A stretch of 64,000 nt of DNA from Ascaris suum (lineage: Eukaryota > Nematoda > Chromadorea > Rhabditida > Ascarididae), in assembly GCA_013433145.1 (NCBI GenBank), contig CM024181.1, positions 7,192,001 to 7,256,000 of the forward strand, read 5' to 3'. This document shows positions 1-18,899 of the stretch, piece by piece. The notes under the pieces were generated by a model, which worked only from the letters and a program-made list of their open reading frames with translations, made no database searches and was not told where the DNA came from. The position numbers and the translations under genes are program-made. Each line of letters begins with the position of its first letter. The stretch's first letter is position 1.

Positions 1-509
1 CTCATCACATGATATCATTACTGTATAATTATACAGTATAATTCATATTAATTAATACGGTATAATCCACATTGAAAATGGCCACAAAAAAAACGAACAA
101 AGTATTTTTTCATAAACGAAGAAAATATATTCTATTCATCCAGATAGGAATGATATCGCCTTAACTTCTATAGCTATGCCATCATCATGTTTGATAAAAT
201 AGTGACATATGTAGGCATTTTTTTTTTTCATTTTAGATGCTAGTAAACTTGCTTCACCGAAACGCGACAACCATCGACTATGTACTTGCCTCATCTCATT
301 AATGAGATTAATGGTCACTGCAAAAAGCTTTAAGAACACTTTAGAATTCACGGTACTCAAGCACGTTCCTGCTAAGGGCTAATAATCTTCCCTCATCAAT
401 AGAAGCTGCCAATCCACATAGCATGACCATCGCTGTAAAAGTTTTGAAAGTGCTGAGCGATTACGATGGTTATGCTTTCTGTCGCTGTCAATATTGTCGA
501 ATATTTCAG

Positions 510-3500
510 GGAAAAATCCTCAGCGACGAGTCACTTAATCCATACAAGAATAAGGTGAATTTTCGTAAATATTTACGTTTGTTCATAGTTTCTTAGCGAA
601 TAAACTTGAGATAAATAGAACTATTAATCAAAAAAAAGCTTCCTTTTAACTGAAAAACTGGGTTGTAGAAGAAAGATAATATTCACTAATTGATTGTACG
701 ACGTTCCCAAGTAGAGTGGAGTTATTATTGAGTCTTTTCATTACCAATAGAGAATGAATTTTACCCGAAATTGATCCATGAGATCATAGCATTCATTTTA
801 GAAGTGGTTTAAAAGAATCTAATTATTTTCCATTATTCCGTTCAATGGGAATTTTTTGCCCAACATTTAGAATTGGAGCACTTAAGCTTGAACAATGATC
901 GTAAAAATGCCAAGGCTTTTTCTATCGTCCTGTAGTAGAGTCTCGATCTGTCGCTTCAATGACTTACGAAAATTGAATTTCGCATGCGAAGTAGTCGAAT
1001 CTCAAGCGAATATGTTTGCAATTACTGCATCACACTCAGCCTAATTTGCATATTTAGATGTTGTGAGACGTGAATATTCGTATGGAAGAATTATTAAAGC
1101 TCACCTTCCGAGTAGATGATAAAAATGCGTTGAAGTCGCATACTCTTTCGCTAACTATCATGTAAATTACGCATCTTTGATATATCTTGCAATGGTAAAA
1201 CTTTTGACATATTCAAAAAGTGATTAACTCTATGCAAAAAGGTCAATCAAACGCTATAAAATTTATTAAACGATAAAATAAATAATAATACTAGTAAATT
1301 ACATTAGAAAAGGATGTGAGCATGCAATACGGCTGGAGAATATTCGTAAATATAATTTATTTTCGCATGCGAACTTTTTGTCGGCTATTAAAAAATTGGA
1401 AGTTCGAATCGGCGCAAAAGTGGCGCTTTCGTTCATGTTTCTCAATCTCTAGTGAACATTTTCAGCGAGAAGATAAACCGAGCATTAGCACTTCATCGCC
1501 AAATCCATACAAACATAAATCAAAGGTAAAATGTGCATATATTTGATACAATCCAATAGTATGTCATAAATTATTTTCGTTCTAAAGAAGTAATTGTCGT
1601 CAGGTTATCGTTGTTAGCGATATTATAAGGCATCGAAACATTGCTCTAAAGGCTCATTTAAATTGATGCTTATTAAGAAAATTTCAAGAAACGATATGGT
1701 TCTGAACCAAATATATTTAGCTTTCCAATCCAAGGTGTAACCACTTAGACCATGTTCATCGTCCATATCCACTGAACCTCATCAATAACGCATTAAAGGT
1801 TTATGTTTGTTCTTCAAGAACTTGAAATGATTACATACTTCGAAGGCATTCAGGCGTGAAATGGTTGATCGTTTTTGATCCTTTGCGAATGTCATCATCT
1901 TTTGATTTTTTGGTCTTTTTTAAGAGAGAGGGGGGGAAGCGGGAAAGACGGGGAATTTTGCGTTCATTCTACTTGTGGCAAAAAGAAATTAAAAACGAAA
2001 AGAATTATTTTTAGTGGGTATATGCTCCAATAGACGTATCGGTGCCGGATGTAAACAACTACAACATCCAGGTATTTTAATATTCAAATTTTTATAGAAG
2101 CTGAAATTTCTCAAAATTGCATCGAAATAGAAAATGCATAATCGTATAAATTTGCAAATAACTTTGCATATTTATAATTTTTGTCATATCAGAAGCCGAA
2201 AATCGCATTTTTTTTTTTTGTCTCCCATGAGGATCTAATTCTATGATTAAAATCATAGACTTCAAGTGATAAATTGATAATCTCTAAACGAGTGTGATAG
2301 GTAATACCTTCGTCTGTTATAAGAACCGATTTCTCTTCATCTGTCTTATACATCTAGTCGTTTCTCTTCTCGTGAAAGATTTTTCGACCTTTATAAGCGA
2401 ATTTTTGGTTATTTGAAACGACTATTGTTTTCATCATTATTCCCCCGCCTATGAACGCGTAATTTTTGTGAGTTCTACCTGTTGTATCGACATCATCTCA
2501 AGTGAACGCTCTATGTGGAAGTATTTTTTTCTGTTCTCTCTGGTCCCGAAACTTTCAACTTCAGCAAACTTTCAGCCCAACTTTCTGCATAAAAGCAAAC
2601 CTCAGTAGGTAATGCTAGGCGATATTTCCTAGAGAATTGCGCACTTAACAGATCACTCCACTTTTCGGTCAGGTTATGCACTGATGAGAAGAAATCTGTA
2701 GGGTGCGGTCGATAATTTCGGCAATGCGACCAACGACTGGACCCGCGATCAACAGGCGATGGAGATGCGTGCAAACCAACTGAGAGAGTGGCAAATCCAG
2801 CAACAGCAACAACAACAGCTCCAACAACAACAACAATTCCAGCAACAACAACAACAGCTCCAGCAACAACAACAACAACAACAACAAATGATGCAACTTC
2901 AGGCACAGCAACAAGCGCTTCAGCACCTCAACCAACAAGAGCAAATGCAGTTGCAGAATGCGCTTATGCAGCAACAAATGCATCAATCACAATTTCCAAT
3001 CGGTTTCAATCCTAATGCGCAAAACTTTCCCTCACAAAACATCGACTTCAACAACAACATCAGCAACAATCCTCGCTTTAGCAATAATTATCCAAACCTT
3101 GGCAAAAATGCACCGAATCATCCTCTCAATCACCCAAGTTTCATTGGCAACAGTCCCAATTCCTTCAACAATGGCCCAAATTTCGGAGCTCGTTTCACAG
3201 CGAATGGCCCATTCGTCCGCACCGGTGGCCCTAATTTCAGTAACAGCAAGGATTTTATTGGCCCCAATCAGGTATGCATTGATTTTGTCATATTTTTGGA
3301 TTATACTGTTCCGGGAAATTGAGCAGAGAAATTATTAACACATGAAGCGAAGATTCATATATTTGAAACTTTCGAATTGCCTATTTCTATCTTCTTCGAC
3401 CATGTGGACGTTCAAATACAACTATATTCAAAATCCTTTTGAAAGAAGCCGATTTATGAGTGAGAACAGCTTCTTGGATGGTTCGGTATTAGTGTGGATT

Positions 3501-5256
3501 CGCGATAATAGAAATAATTGTAGACAGTAGTAATAGTAATAATAGTAGTAATAGTAAACATTTATGTAATAATAGTAGAAAGATGAATATAATTTCAGAT
3601 GTCTATGCCAAATCCAGGACAATTCCCACCAAATATGCAAATGCAAATGCGCTTCCCACCAAATATGCTCAATAACTTTAATGGACCACCTGTATGTTGT
3701 ATACATTTCAAGAAGTAAATTAGGAAATTTCCTGGGCGCTTATTTATTATACCTCAAAAATCTGCCGGTTATTACAAAAAAAAAAAATCCTTGCTTCGCC
3801 TATTTGGTAATTGCGGTTTAAAAAAAAAATCTCTTTATCTATTGTAAATGAATGATGAAACGATATGCCAGAATTATACACCGATATCTGTATAAAAAAA
3901 CCGTATCCAAAGGTACATTAATGAAGCAGGTAAGCAAAGGTATGGTCTAGGGTGAGCAAAGCCGAGGAAATAAAATCATTGTTTGTTGGTTTCTCCAAAT
4001 ATTCTTACTTCGACATTTCGAAGAGGTAACATTGAATTAAAGCTTTCGTTTCGAATAATTTTTGTCTATGTATATGCGTTTGCGGCGATGAATAATAGCA
4101 GAGATAGGAATTTTATAAGCAAATTATTGGATTTTAATTTAAAAAACGATTAGCTCAATAAGAAATACATGTGTTTGCGTAGTAAAACAAAGCAACTAAT
4201 TTACTGTATTCGAAGTAACTTACCCTTTGTTTGTCACATCTGAAGGTAGCTCTATTGTTTCGTTTTTTTTTTCCGGTTTGTTTAAATGCATCATTTCAAA
4301 TAACGAGTCTTTTTTTTTTGTTCACTCGGTATTGATTTAAAATTATATATTTAAAGAATAATTTCCCATCAAATTTCCTGAGGTAATTAAATTCGTTGCA
4401 AATAGTATTCTATCAGGAAAAGATAGAAAAAAAAACATGAATATTGGCTTTTATAGATGTTTATGATGCAAAATCCGAATCCAAATGGATTAGACATCAT
4501 CAACGATCCAATGCATCATATGAACGTAAGCGTTTTAGGAAATAACTTAGTCTATACTTTAGAAGCTCCAGTAGGATACGAAATTTACTGAAATAGAAAT
4601 GAGATAAAAGAATTACAACATGATTACAGTCATAGGATAGGGAGTTAAATGGCGCAACGATTCTCTCATAAATAAAACGACCTCCCTTCTCCTCACCCAT
4701 CCATCTCGCTCACCTGCTGTCCTTCCCCCCTCCTCCCCCCCCCCCCCATTCTTTCCCCTTCTCCTAGCCCATAATCCTGAAATTCTGTGGAACTCACAAC
4801 TTGCTGTTTTCATCATAAGCTGACCTTTTGAGAAACTCACATTATGTGTTTTTAAGTGGTTGATTTTTGCAATTTTTGAAATTTACAACTCCAGTCACCT
4901 ATTCAAAGATCTTTGAGCATCTTCCTAAGTTTTAAATACTGTTCAATTACGGCTAACTTCGTGAAATATCCTGAAAAGTTTCTCTATCACTTCAATTAAG
5001 AGGATAGGAGTTCCGTTTGCGTTACCTATTGCCACCTCCTGAGGTGCGTATCACAATTGCACCGTCCATAACTAGTAAGCGTAAATACTAGTTATCATCG
5101 AAGATTATTCCAAGGTATAGCTAGAGAATTGACATGATATAATGCAAGAGCATAACAGTGCTTCCGAACCTATATTATTCTAAAATAACATAAAAGGTGT
5201 TGATAATATCGCATTTGCAGCGTGAATTCGAGAACGGAGTACCTGTCCGCTTCTGA
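510..5256 (+). CDS. Gln/Asn-rich prion-like protein, multi-exon (5' end outside or unresolved)
   Basis: I join exons 510-554 (least sure), 1466-1525, 2015-2071, 2702-3271, 3599-3691, 4457-4525 and 5221-5256. Every junction is phase 0, acceptors are TTTCAG, TTTTAG, CTGTAG, ATAG or TTGCAG, and donors start with GT. The stop is at 5254-5256 and an AATAAA lies 61 nt downstream. The 570-nt exon 2702-3271 encodes poly-Gln tracts and then a low-complexity Asn/Pro/Phe/Gly-rich stretch. Later exons are Met/Pro/Asn-rich, and the protein ends ENGVPVRF. Exons 510-554 and 1466-1525 both contain an NPYK motif. No catalytic domain is visible. Composition is that of prion-like Q/N-rich proteins, often transcription or RNA-granule factors, but the function is not recognised. 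The start codon was not found and may lie upstream of the window. Confidence 0.7.
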
Positions 5257-5316
5257 GAGCAGTCAAGCTGAACGCTGATGTGATTAAACTTCACTGAAGC
5301 ATTGTTGTGATTGTGT

Positions 5317-5322
5317 AATAAA
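5317..5322 (+). terminator. Poly(A) signal AATAAA of the Q/N-rich gene
   Basis: A canonical AATAAA lies 61 nt after the TGA at 5254-5256, in an A+T-rich 3' UTR. This supports 5221-5256 as the last exon. Confidence 0.6.
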
Positions 5323-5873
5323 ATATAATAATTTAAAAGACTATTTGTAATCAATGCCTTATAGTTGAGAAAGCATTATTGATAGACGAGTAATTTTGTG
5401 GTTGAATTATTTATTACACTATAATCTTAACGCTTAAGGTAGTGATATAGATTATGCAAATTACTTATGTATATATTAATTTAAAATAAGCTATATTAAA
5501 TCTATAAACATATATTATTGATTCATTCAATGAATATAACGGAAACGAGTTAATAAAGTTGGGGGAAAAAACGACTTTCATATGAAATTATTGTTCTTCC
5601 CATTCATGTTGTATTTTTTTTTCACAAATGAGCCCGAAGTAAATAGAAAAATTGCCGTGTCTTTTGAAAGATAAGAATCGTGCTATACCGTGTTGGCCTC
5701 ATCAACTATTTCCGGTCAAGAAAATAATAAACTATTTGATGGGGAAATATTTCACATTAATGTACTGCTGAGTTGAGAGTGTTTCTGGGTAAGTTTATAC
5801 AAGCGCAATTTAACGTGTCCCGAGCATTGAAACCATTGCGCAAAGTGCAATTGCACAACAGATTGTTGGTGAC

Positions 5874-6285
5874 ATGGGACGAATATATGTGGGAAAGTGT
5901 TTGACTATTTGTAAACTTGATTTGGTTTTAGGAATGTACAGCTCAGAACTGGCCACATTTGCCACAAACACCAAGTGCATTCCGGAGTCGTTAGTGCAGG
6001 TATTTCGAATTTTAATAGACGCTGGCTTAATAGACGATTTTTTTTTCAAGTTATACTTGTTAGCTTGTTGATGACTTGATCAAAAAAACGCGAACAATTG
6101 CCAGAAGGCACATTTGCAATGAAGAATCAGACAGCATAACTTACAAGGAACTTACAAGGTATAAGTTAGATAGTTACGAGGATTGGAGCGATGCATTCAG
6201 CTTCATGAATGAAAATGAAGACGATGAGCAAATTTTAATCGTTTCAAATATCGACACTTTTGACATGCTTATTGCATATTTTTAG
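5874..6285 (+). CDS. Hypothetical protein, two exons, about 115 residues
   Basis: Exon 5874-5999 ends at donor GTATTT. Intron 6000-6063 (64 nt) ends at TTGTTAG, and exon 6064-6285 ends in TAG. Both sides are phase 0. The first exon reads MGRIYVGKC and ends IPESLVQ. The second starts LVDDLIKKTRT, has an acidic patch (NENEDDEQ) and ends FDMLIAYF. The frame stays open upstream to 5814 without an ATG, so 5874 is the only visible start, though an upstream exon is possible. I do not recognise the family. No signal peptide or clear membrane segment is visible. The neighbour upstream on the same strand ends about 0.6 kb away. Confidence 0.4.
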
Positions 6286-6453
6286 AAGCACATACAATTT
6301 AGCTGTCATTGGCAATTGCCATAAGACCTCCATCATTCAAACAATTTTCATCGTCCCTTTCTTGTTATTCCTAATTTTTCACTTTATTGAAATGATAAAA
6401 TATTTCAACGCTTTAAAAATTCATTTATCACTCAACAGCGCATGCATTTTAAA

Positions 6454-6582
<129 letters not shown>

Positions 6583-6589
6583 TTAAACC

Positions 6590-9470
6590 GTCTGAAGACA
6601 AGAGAAAATCATACGGAAAATGGAAGTGACATACTTCTAAAGAAATACTTTCATCGATTGGAGAAATTTGTCACTAATCAAAGATAATGTAATTTATTTT
6701 AATGTCTTTTAATGTCCAATACTTCCTATTCATTTTTTATGGTATTACTTTCAACTAATAGGAATGTCGAAAGTTTGAATGAGTGATATTTCCACTTAGA
6801 AAGAAATTGAATCATGAGGAAATAATATTTGAAAATTGATTAATTATTATTTATTTTTTTCATATAATCGATGATAAATTTGAAAAAAAAAATCAATTTA
6901 TTGATTTTTTTCGCATTCATTAATTTCGATTCTTTTTTTTCATCCGAAATTGCGACCTAATTGTAGCAAAGTGGAAATTTTATTTTTAAATAGAATTGCG
7001 GCCTAATTCTCAAGGGTATCCAATAAAAAGATTATTGCCATTTTTACCGAATAATGATATCAGGAATTAATATATAATAAAATTTGTTTATTGTTTTCTA
7101 GTTTATCTTATAGGTGTAATGAGATTAATTAATCCAATACTGTCTTGTAAAAATTTGCATATTGGTTTTCGATACATTCAAGTGTGAACGAAAACTATTA
7201 GCAATAATATTAATTTTTTTTTTTTGTAATAAGTAGATTTCAACGTATCAATTTAGTATTTTATCCTCTCATTTGAATCTCTAGAGACAAAATTTCTATG
7301 ATGCAATGACCGTCTCGTTGTTACAGACAAAATGAGTAGTAAGGTTCGATTCTGTCAATAAGGTGATCACTAGTTAAAAATTTATGACGGTCATTTACTA
7401 TGACATATTTTCGGACGATGATTTTCGGATCTCGCGTATTTGTCTTTCTCTTATACTTCTCTCCTTCGTTGTAGTCTCCTTTGTTCTTCTATGAACGAAA
7501 ATTACCTTTTCTTCCTTTCTTTTTTCATTTTCTTCTCTCTATGAAAGTGACTAGATGAGCAAATATGCAGGTACAATTACCTGAACCTATAGTCTCTTTG
7601 ATAGTTGTTATGAGTACCTGCATAGATATGTAATAGAAGATACTTCATGCAATTTAAGGTTAATTGTGCGAGGGAAAATATCTTCACGCTAAGCGAAATC
7701 TCTAGATTCTTATCTCGTTTCCGCCTATGAATGTTCATTTTTATGGGATTTATTTGAAACATTGCGTTTAGCAAGCAATTCATCGGGTATCATTTACCTA
7801 AATGGTTTGTAAATAATTCGTTTATATGTGTAAATGACCAATGTCCACTTATAAAATTAGGGTGCAATCGAAAAAAAAAAGCTGCATTTCTTGAGTTAGA
7901 GGTGACCAGTTTACGCGATTGAATTGTAAACAATACTCAGTTTTTTCTAATAAAAGTGATCCGTCTTTTACAACACTAAAATGATTGCGTTTAAAAAAAT
8001 AAAACATTCCAATGATTGATAGGGATATTCAAGAATATCGATTCACTCTTTAGACGCACTCTCATAACGATATTTCATTGATTAATGAGTGACGTTGAAT
8101 AGCGTAAATAACGAATTTTACCTCTTTATTGATTTTTCACGTTTATCTTGGCTAGTTTTTTCCATATTTAATTTGTTGATGATGATGAAAAAAAATTGAT
8201 ATATTTTAAACGAGTGAAATTTGCATACGTCTGCGTAAATTCATAGGCAAGAAAAAATCTCCTTAAGTGTTCATTAATGTTGAAATTTACATAGAGAAGT
8301 GAATTAAGGTGACTTTCATATATAATAATAATAATAATAGACGCGACATTTCTATTGAAAAGGAAATATAAGCCAAACTTAAAGTTGATGATACCATCAA
8401 ACATTGGCTAATCATCAAACACGGCATTTCATCCTCTCTTAATTGAGGTCGTCCGTAAATGCAATCTATGCATTAGTGAATAGAGGTAAACCAAATGAAC
8501 TTACGTATTTATATTTATATCCATTTATTTATTTATATTTATATTTATATTCATATATTTATTTATGTATATAGTTATTTGTAAAATGCATAATTTATGC
8601 ATATAAAGAAATCAATAATAAAATTTATTGATAAATTATTAAGCTAGATACTTAACAAATCGTACAATATATGTTCGCATTTGTTAATGCCAATTGAATA
8701 TGATCCATTAAAAAAAATCCATTGATATATAATACAGCAATGATTGAATTTTTTTTTCCGTGTATTGAAGTTCGCATATTAAACTATCACAAATTTCGAG
8801 TAAATTTCATTAGATGAATAAATTGCGGCAAATTCCGCTCAAATCGTATTCTTTTGATAGGAATCACATTGTAGTACCACAATTAGTCCAATACTGAGGC
8901 ATAACATTTCTCCTTGTTCTTCAAGGCAGAATGAGCATTGAAAAATGCAAATTAGTCAAAAAAATAGAAGGAATTATTTGTTATATATGTGGAATTTTTT
9001 GAAGGTTGGGGCTCCTTGAAAATGCAAAAACGTTACCTCCAAAAATAGAAAAAAAAGGTTTTTTTCATTTACTGTTTAATTTGCATAACATAACAATTAG
9101 AAATATGCGCAAAAATATGCTTATAAGTGAAAAATAATGCAAAAATCGATGATGGTCGTCGATTTAAGCTCAAATTAATTCAGAGCGTTAGAATGATGTC
9201 TCACCCATTTATTACGAAATTTAGACCATAGAAAGCTCATTACCGTTTTCTGATTCTCTCATCGTTTCATACGCAAATAATAGACATGCTGCGCTAAAGT
9301 TTTTTGCAGATGAAAAGATGAGAACGTAAATTGAGGAGAACATAACGATATCGTCAATGAAATAAAATCACATCATCCACAAATCAACAAATCCACGATT
9401 ATCTTGACCAGTTTATGGTGAAAGAAACTTAAAGTTACTTGGAAAGTTATGCGTCATCAATTGAGATAAT
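6590..9470. other. A+T-rich interval without supported gene
   Basis: I see only short open frames, homopolymer A/T runs and a TATTTA-rich patch near 8506-8570. No splice-consistent exon chain was found on either strand. Confidence 0.5.
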
Positions 9471-9476
9471 TTTCCC

Positions 9477-9728
9477 ATGACAACCATCATCATTGATCTA
9501 GCGCTAACCATCTACGTGGTCTATTTCGACCCTAGTCTGCAGGAGTCGATTCCGGAGTCTGCAGGTACGGATTTGAAAGCGAGAATGTAGAAAGCGAAAC
9601 GAAAATCTTTCGAACCATTGTTTGTACTGCAAGAAATTTTAATTTTATTCTCTTCAGCTTCTCCTAACAGGTCATTTCACGATCATTTGCGCACTCTTAT
9701 CGACCGCGGTTTCTTTGAAGCTCTCTGA
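9477..9728 (+). CDS. Possible small two-exon ORF (N-terminal hydrophobic segment)
   Basis: Exon 9477-9564 begins MTTIIIDLALTIYVVYFD and ends in phase 1 at donor GTACGG. Exon 9658-9728 follows acceptor TCTCTTCAG and in that phase reads SPNRSFHDHLRTLIDRGF to a TGA, giving about 52 residues. The hydrophobic start could be a membrane anchor or signal. Doubt is high: other frames of exon 2 and the opposite strand (9672-9908) are also open, so this may be part of a larger, possibly broken, membrane-protein gene. Confidence 0.25.
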
Positions 9729-9731
9729 TGA

Positions 9732-10160
9732 GTAAGACGTCGATCGTACGTCAATATGTTTGCTGTTCGCAACAGCCGTCAATCTCGCACCATACTCTAT
9801 GCAGTGAATTTTCCACCAGAACCGTATATGCTTGTGCGTATGGCTGCTGGAGTCTTTAGCGTTGTTCTCGTCTTTTTGCATATAAAAGAATCGGAATAGA
9901 CAATTCATCTTTCTCTTCCATGAAAATGCTCTTGGTTTTACTGCTATTTCCAGAGATTTTCATCTATGAGATCCGATCGACCTTCTGGTGGATGGAAGCC
10001 GATCCAGCCCTCTCGCAGATTTTTTTGTTCCATATTTTTCGTGTTTCATGGCTTCTTTCTTATTAAATCTATCGGAGAATATAATGTGAGTGTTTTGGTA
10101 GTTCTTTTACGAAAATTAGGGGCCTTTCCACTTATGAGAAGATCAGGATGGGAGGCATGA
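9732..10160 (+). other. Overlapping open hydrophobic frames, possibly a decayed membrane-protein gene
   Basis: Three plus-strand frames each give membrane-like stretches: MLVRMAAGVFSVVLVF near 9830-9880, MKMLLVLLLFPEIFIYE from 9920, and FFLIKSIGEYN before a GTGAGT donor at 10085. They are offset by single bases from one another. Either one gene has lost its frame, or T-rich DNA is producing hydrophobic noise. I could not build one model. Confidence 0.25.
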
Positions 10161-10810
10161 CCTTTTCATGTGCGAAACATTCAGAGATTGCAGTGCAATA
10201 TTTTCCATGAAAATGTAAGGCCAGCCCTCTTCACGTTCTCACGTAAAGGTCACGATACGGTATAGAAGCGACAGGTTGGATTCTTCCTTTGAATTTGTAC
10301 ATCGAAATTCTTTTGTTGTGCATATCGGAATATAGATGTCCGTTCGGTTTTTCGTCTTCAAGCTTAATGATGTCTAAGAGTAAGAGGTGAAGCGTTTATC
10401 ATAGCTAAGACCCATTTGCTTCCTGCTGATTGGTGTGAATTAAATTGATAAAATATATAGTAATCTCACAATTATAATTAAATGCTATATCAGGTCGAAT
10501 CTTTATTCGCAAATTATAATTTAGATATGGAATATTATAGATTCTTCTCTTCTGCAATCGTGAATTGCAATGAAAATGTTTATCGATTGCATTGACAATA
10601 ATTGATTACAACTCAAAGAAAAAACAATAGTAAGATCATTTCTACTCGAAAAAATTGCAATAGAAAAATTATTTGCAACGTTGCAATTAAGAATTCAATT
10701 GCAATATTATTATATTAAATTCGATTTCATTAGCTTAGAAGTTTCTTTTTGCACAAAAAAAATTTCAATATTTAATTTGAAACTTTATGAGAATCTTATT
10801 GAATTTTGCA

Positions 10811-10841
10811 AAATAAATAAATAAACAAATAAATAAACAAA

Positions 10842-10892
<51 letters not shown>

Positions 10893-10930
10893 ACAAATAG
10901 TAATAAATAAATAAACAAATAAGTAAATAA
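10811..10930. repeat. (TAAA)n tetranucleotide array with TAAACAAA variants
   Basis: About 110 bp of AAAT/AAAC tetramers read directly from the sequence. Confidence 0.85.
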
Positions 10931-11397
10931 CAACGATCATTATTTTAGATTTCATTTATTTTCGTCTTTTAAAAACTTTCAATGCTTCGAGAGATTTATC
11001 GAATGCTATAAAGTTTATTACTATGATCGAAAAAATTGTCTATTGGAAATAATCGCCAATTGTGGCAACATTTATCGGTTTATTTTTATTCAAAACTCAG
11101 TAGAGTTTCATTTCAATATTTCAATCAATAATTGTTATATTTAACTCATAATTCGCTATCGTTTTTTGCCTAATTCCGTCAAATAATTGCCGAAAATTAT
11201 TGCATTTAACGGCAAATAAAATTTCTCTGATTGACGTTTGCAAAATTTTTTCGTTAATAACTCTTTAAAGATTTAAAATTTCTGCATTAATCAACTAATT
11301 TAGAGTTTTTTTTTTGATTGCGTAAATTTTTATATTATTATTGCAATAAATATTTATTCTTGAAAAAAAATTCTTTTTTTGGAATTTTTATATGCAG

Positions 11398-11518
<121 letters not shown>

Positions 11519-11960
11519 AATTTTATTTTTATTTTTTAATATGTAGAATGCATGTTAATGGAGTAGAAATAGAGATAAAAAGAAAAAAACAAGAGAAAAA
11601 TCAGTTTTTTTTCCCAAAGATGTTTCATCATAGGATCATAATAAAGAGATTCATAACTCTTGTTGTTTCCTTTGGTTTTCCTCGTCTACTACAAAATGAT
11701 GAAAATATGCTAGAAAAATCGCCAATATATGAAAAAAAAGAGATTAATTGTGTACAATTGAAAATGATTCAGTTACCTAGACAAATCATTCATAAAAAAG
11801 TCGTTTATTTGTGTGACCGACCGGGCGTAAAATGCGCATAAATTTTCTCTTTAAATATCGTTAGCTAATTTTCGAATTAATACATGAATGCAAAGTGTGA
11901 ATGAGAAAATCAAATTATAATAAGCATAAAATTTAAAAAATTTCATCACTGCAAGTTTTT

Positions 11961-11980
11961 CCCCCCCCCCCCCCCCCCCC
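11961..11980. repeat. C20 homopolymer
   Basis: Twenty consecutive C on the plus strand. This is rare in such an A+T-rich sequence and a likely length-error site. Confidence 0.9.
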
Positions 11981-12374
11981 GAATTGACAGCCCGACAAAG
12001 AGATACCCATATAATACGTCAGCACAAATAAGAAGTGGACATAGCCGCATTTTTGAAAGATATAGTATTTTATGAAAGCGCATTCTAAAAAAATGGAAAA
12101 ACACACTAGAGAGGGGATCGCATGATATAGTACTCCTCTATGCTGATCGACCGCTTTCAAAAATTATCAAAAATTTTAAAAAAATAAAGTAAAATATGTA
12201 AAACAGCGCTCTCTTACTCTAAATGATAGATATTTAGTATTTTCAGCTCAAAAATCAATTGAAAAAAAAAAGACGGAAAATTTGACAAATATATTCTCAA
12301 CTATAGAGTGACCAGCAAATCAAATTTTAAGTTTAATTTTTAAACATTGTCTAAAAATTTGCATATATCTATTT

Positions 12375-12440
12375 ATTACGAGCAACATGCAAAATACGAG
12401 CAACATGCAAAATACGAGCAACATGCGAGCAACATGCAAA
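12375..12440. repeat. 18-bp tandem repeat, about 3.5 copies
   Basis: The unit ACGAGCAACATGCAAAAT repeats, the last copy partial. Read in frame it would give YEQHAK repeats, but no gene context supports translation. Confidence 0.8.
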
Positions 12441-13238
12441 AAAAAACGAACCTTATACAAGCGGTTTGCAGAAATGATCAGTTCCGTAGAATGATCATTG
12501 CATTATTGCGATGTTTTTTTTTTAATTTATTGACATTTTATGAGAATGTTTGGCCTCATGTGTTGGTATAATAATAAGAATATCGTCATGCATCATGTCA
12601 ACGCATCGATGCGCTTTCACATTTTCTCCTATAAATATAAATTAACGTATATCATCATCACAATATAAATAGATGATATGATACGATATATTTTCCTATG
12701 GCGAAAAAAAAAAGTTTTTTTTTTTTTTAATCTCTAATTTTCCTCTTTCCTTCGTTGATTTTATCGGATCAACGATTTTCTATTGAATCGGTCATACTCA
12801 TTCTTATATCTAACTAACTCGTTGCTCAAATGAATTTTATTTTTTTCCTTCTCTTTTTTTTTTGTCCAACTTTATTGTTTCTTCAATTTGTTTTTGATAT
12901 TACTTCCACTTTCGATTAATGTAAAATGCAGCAAATCAGTAATGCAACACCTATTTCATTTGAATGTTTTTCTTCCTGTTCTTCTTGTTTCGTGACTATT
13001 GACGTCATAGGACACTGTGATGCATTAAAAATATGTGCCAAAGAATATTGTTGCTGTAGACGACTACAGCAGCAGAACTCATACGATGAGATGTTTACGC
13101 CTTGAGACATTTGCGCCATTCCTGCAATAATACAGCGCATGGCCACATAACAGTGGTTGCTTTTATAGCTATTTCTTGCATACAAGCATATTCGATAGGC
13201 GAAGAATATATATAATCTTGTAACGGAAATATTTTCTT

Positions 13239-13248
13239 TTATTTCTAG
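13239..13248 (+). promoter_or_regulatory. Splice acceptor, possibly trans-splice site, of the PTB gene
   Basis: A T-rich tract ends in CTAG at 13245-13248, 15 nt before the ATG at 13264. In nematodes acceptors this close to the start codon commonly receive a spliced leader. It could equally be an internal acceptor, because the frame is open upstream of the ATG within the exon. Confidence 0.35.
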
Positions 13249-13263
13249 AAACCAAGGAAAAAT

Positions 13264-18297
<5,034 letters not shown>

Positions 18298-18423
18298 TTG
18301 AATTTTTGCGTATTTGCATATTTGAATATTTGCATATTTCATTCAATTGTTTATCATTTATCTATCATAAATCTATTCATTAATTATTTTTCTTCTTTTC
18401 ATCTTTTATGCAAAATGTAAGAA

Positions 18424-18429
18424 AATAAA
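18424..18429 (+). terminator. Poly(A) signal AATAAA of the PTB gene
   Basis: AATAAA lies 127 nt after the TGA at 18295-18297, consistent with this being the last exon. Confidence 0.5.
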
Positions 18430-18899
18430 ATTTACCATTTTCTTGTTTCGATATGTAAACGTTCTGTTTTCAATAATCGATTTTTTTTTTTTTTTTGCTT
18501 CATTTATTAAAGAACGATTGAGATCGTCACTTACCGAGATTATTTCGAGCATTAGAATTTGTTCTTATAATCGGAGGATCTAATACATATACTCATATAT
18601 TTCAATGCAATAAGGATGATATACTTCTCGAATACTCTATAGGAAATCCATTAAATTTTTTTTCGATTCATTAATTCATTAAGCATACATTTGTTTCATT
18701 GAATATTTCAATAACACGATACAACACCTATAATATATAAAATCAATTAAAATATAATTACGAAATAATATAAATCATAAGGTGCGTTAAATTCATGTGC
18801 ATTTTGAAATAGTCCAAATTTTCTATATTTGTTGAAATATAAATCACATCTTCGATTAACCAACTTGCATACCTCTAAGGGAATATCAACAAATATCAC

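Noticed and set aside
2511..2986. Minus-strand Val- and Leu-rich ORFs over the CAA/CAG tract
   Set aside because: They are mirror readings of the poly-Gln exon on the plus strand.
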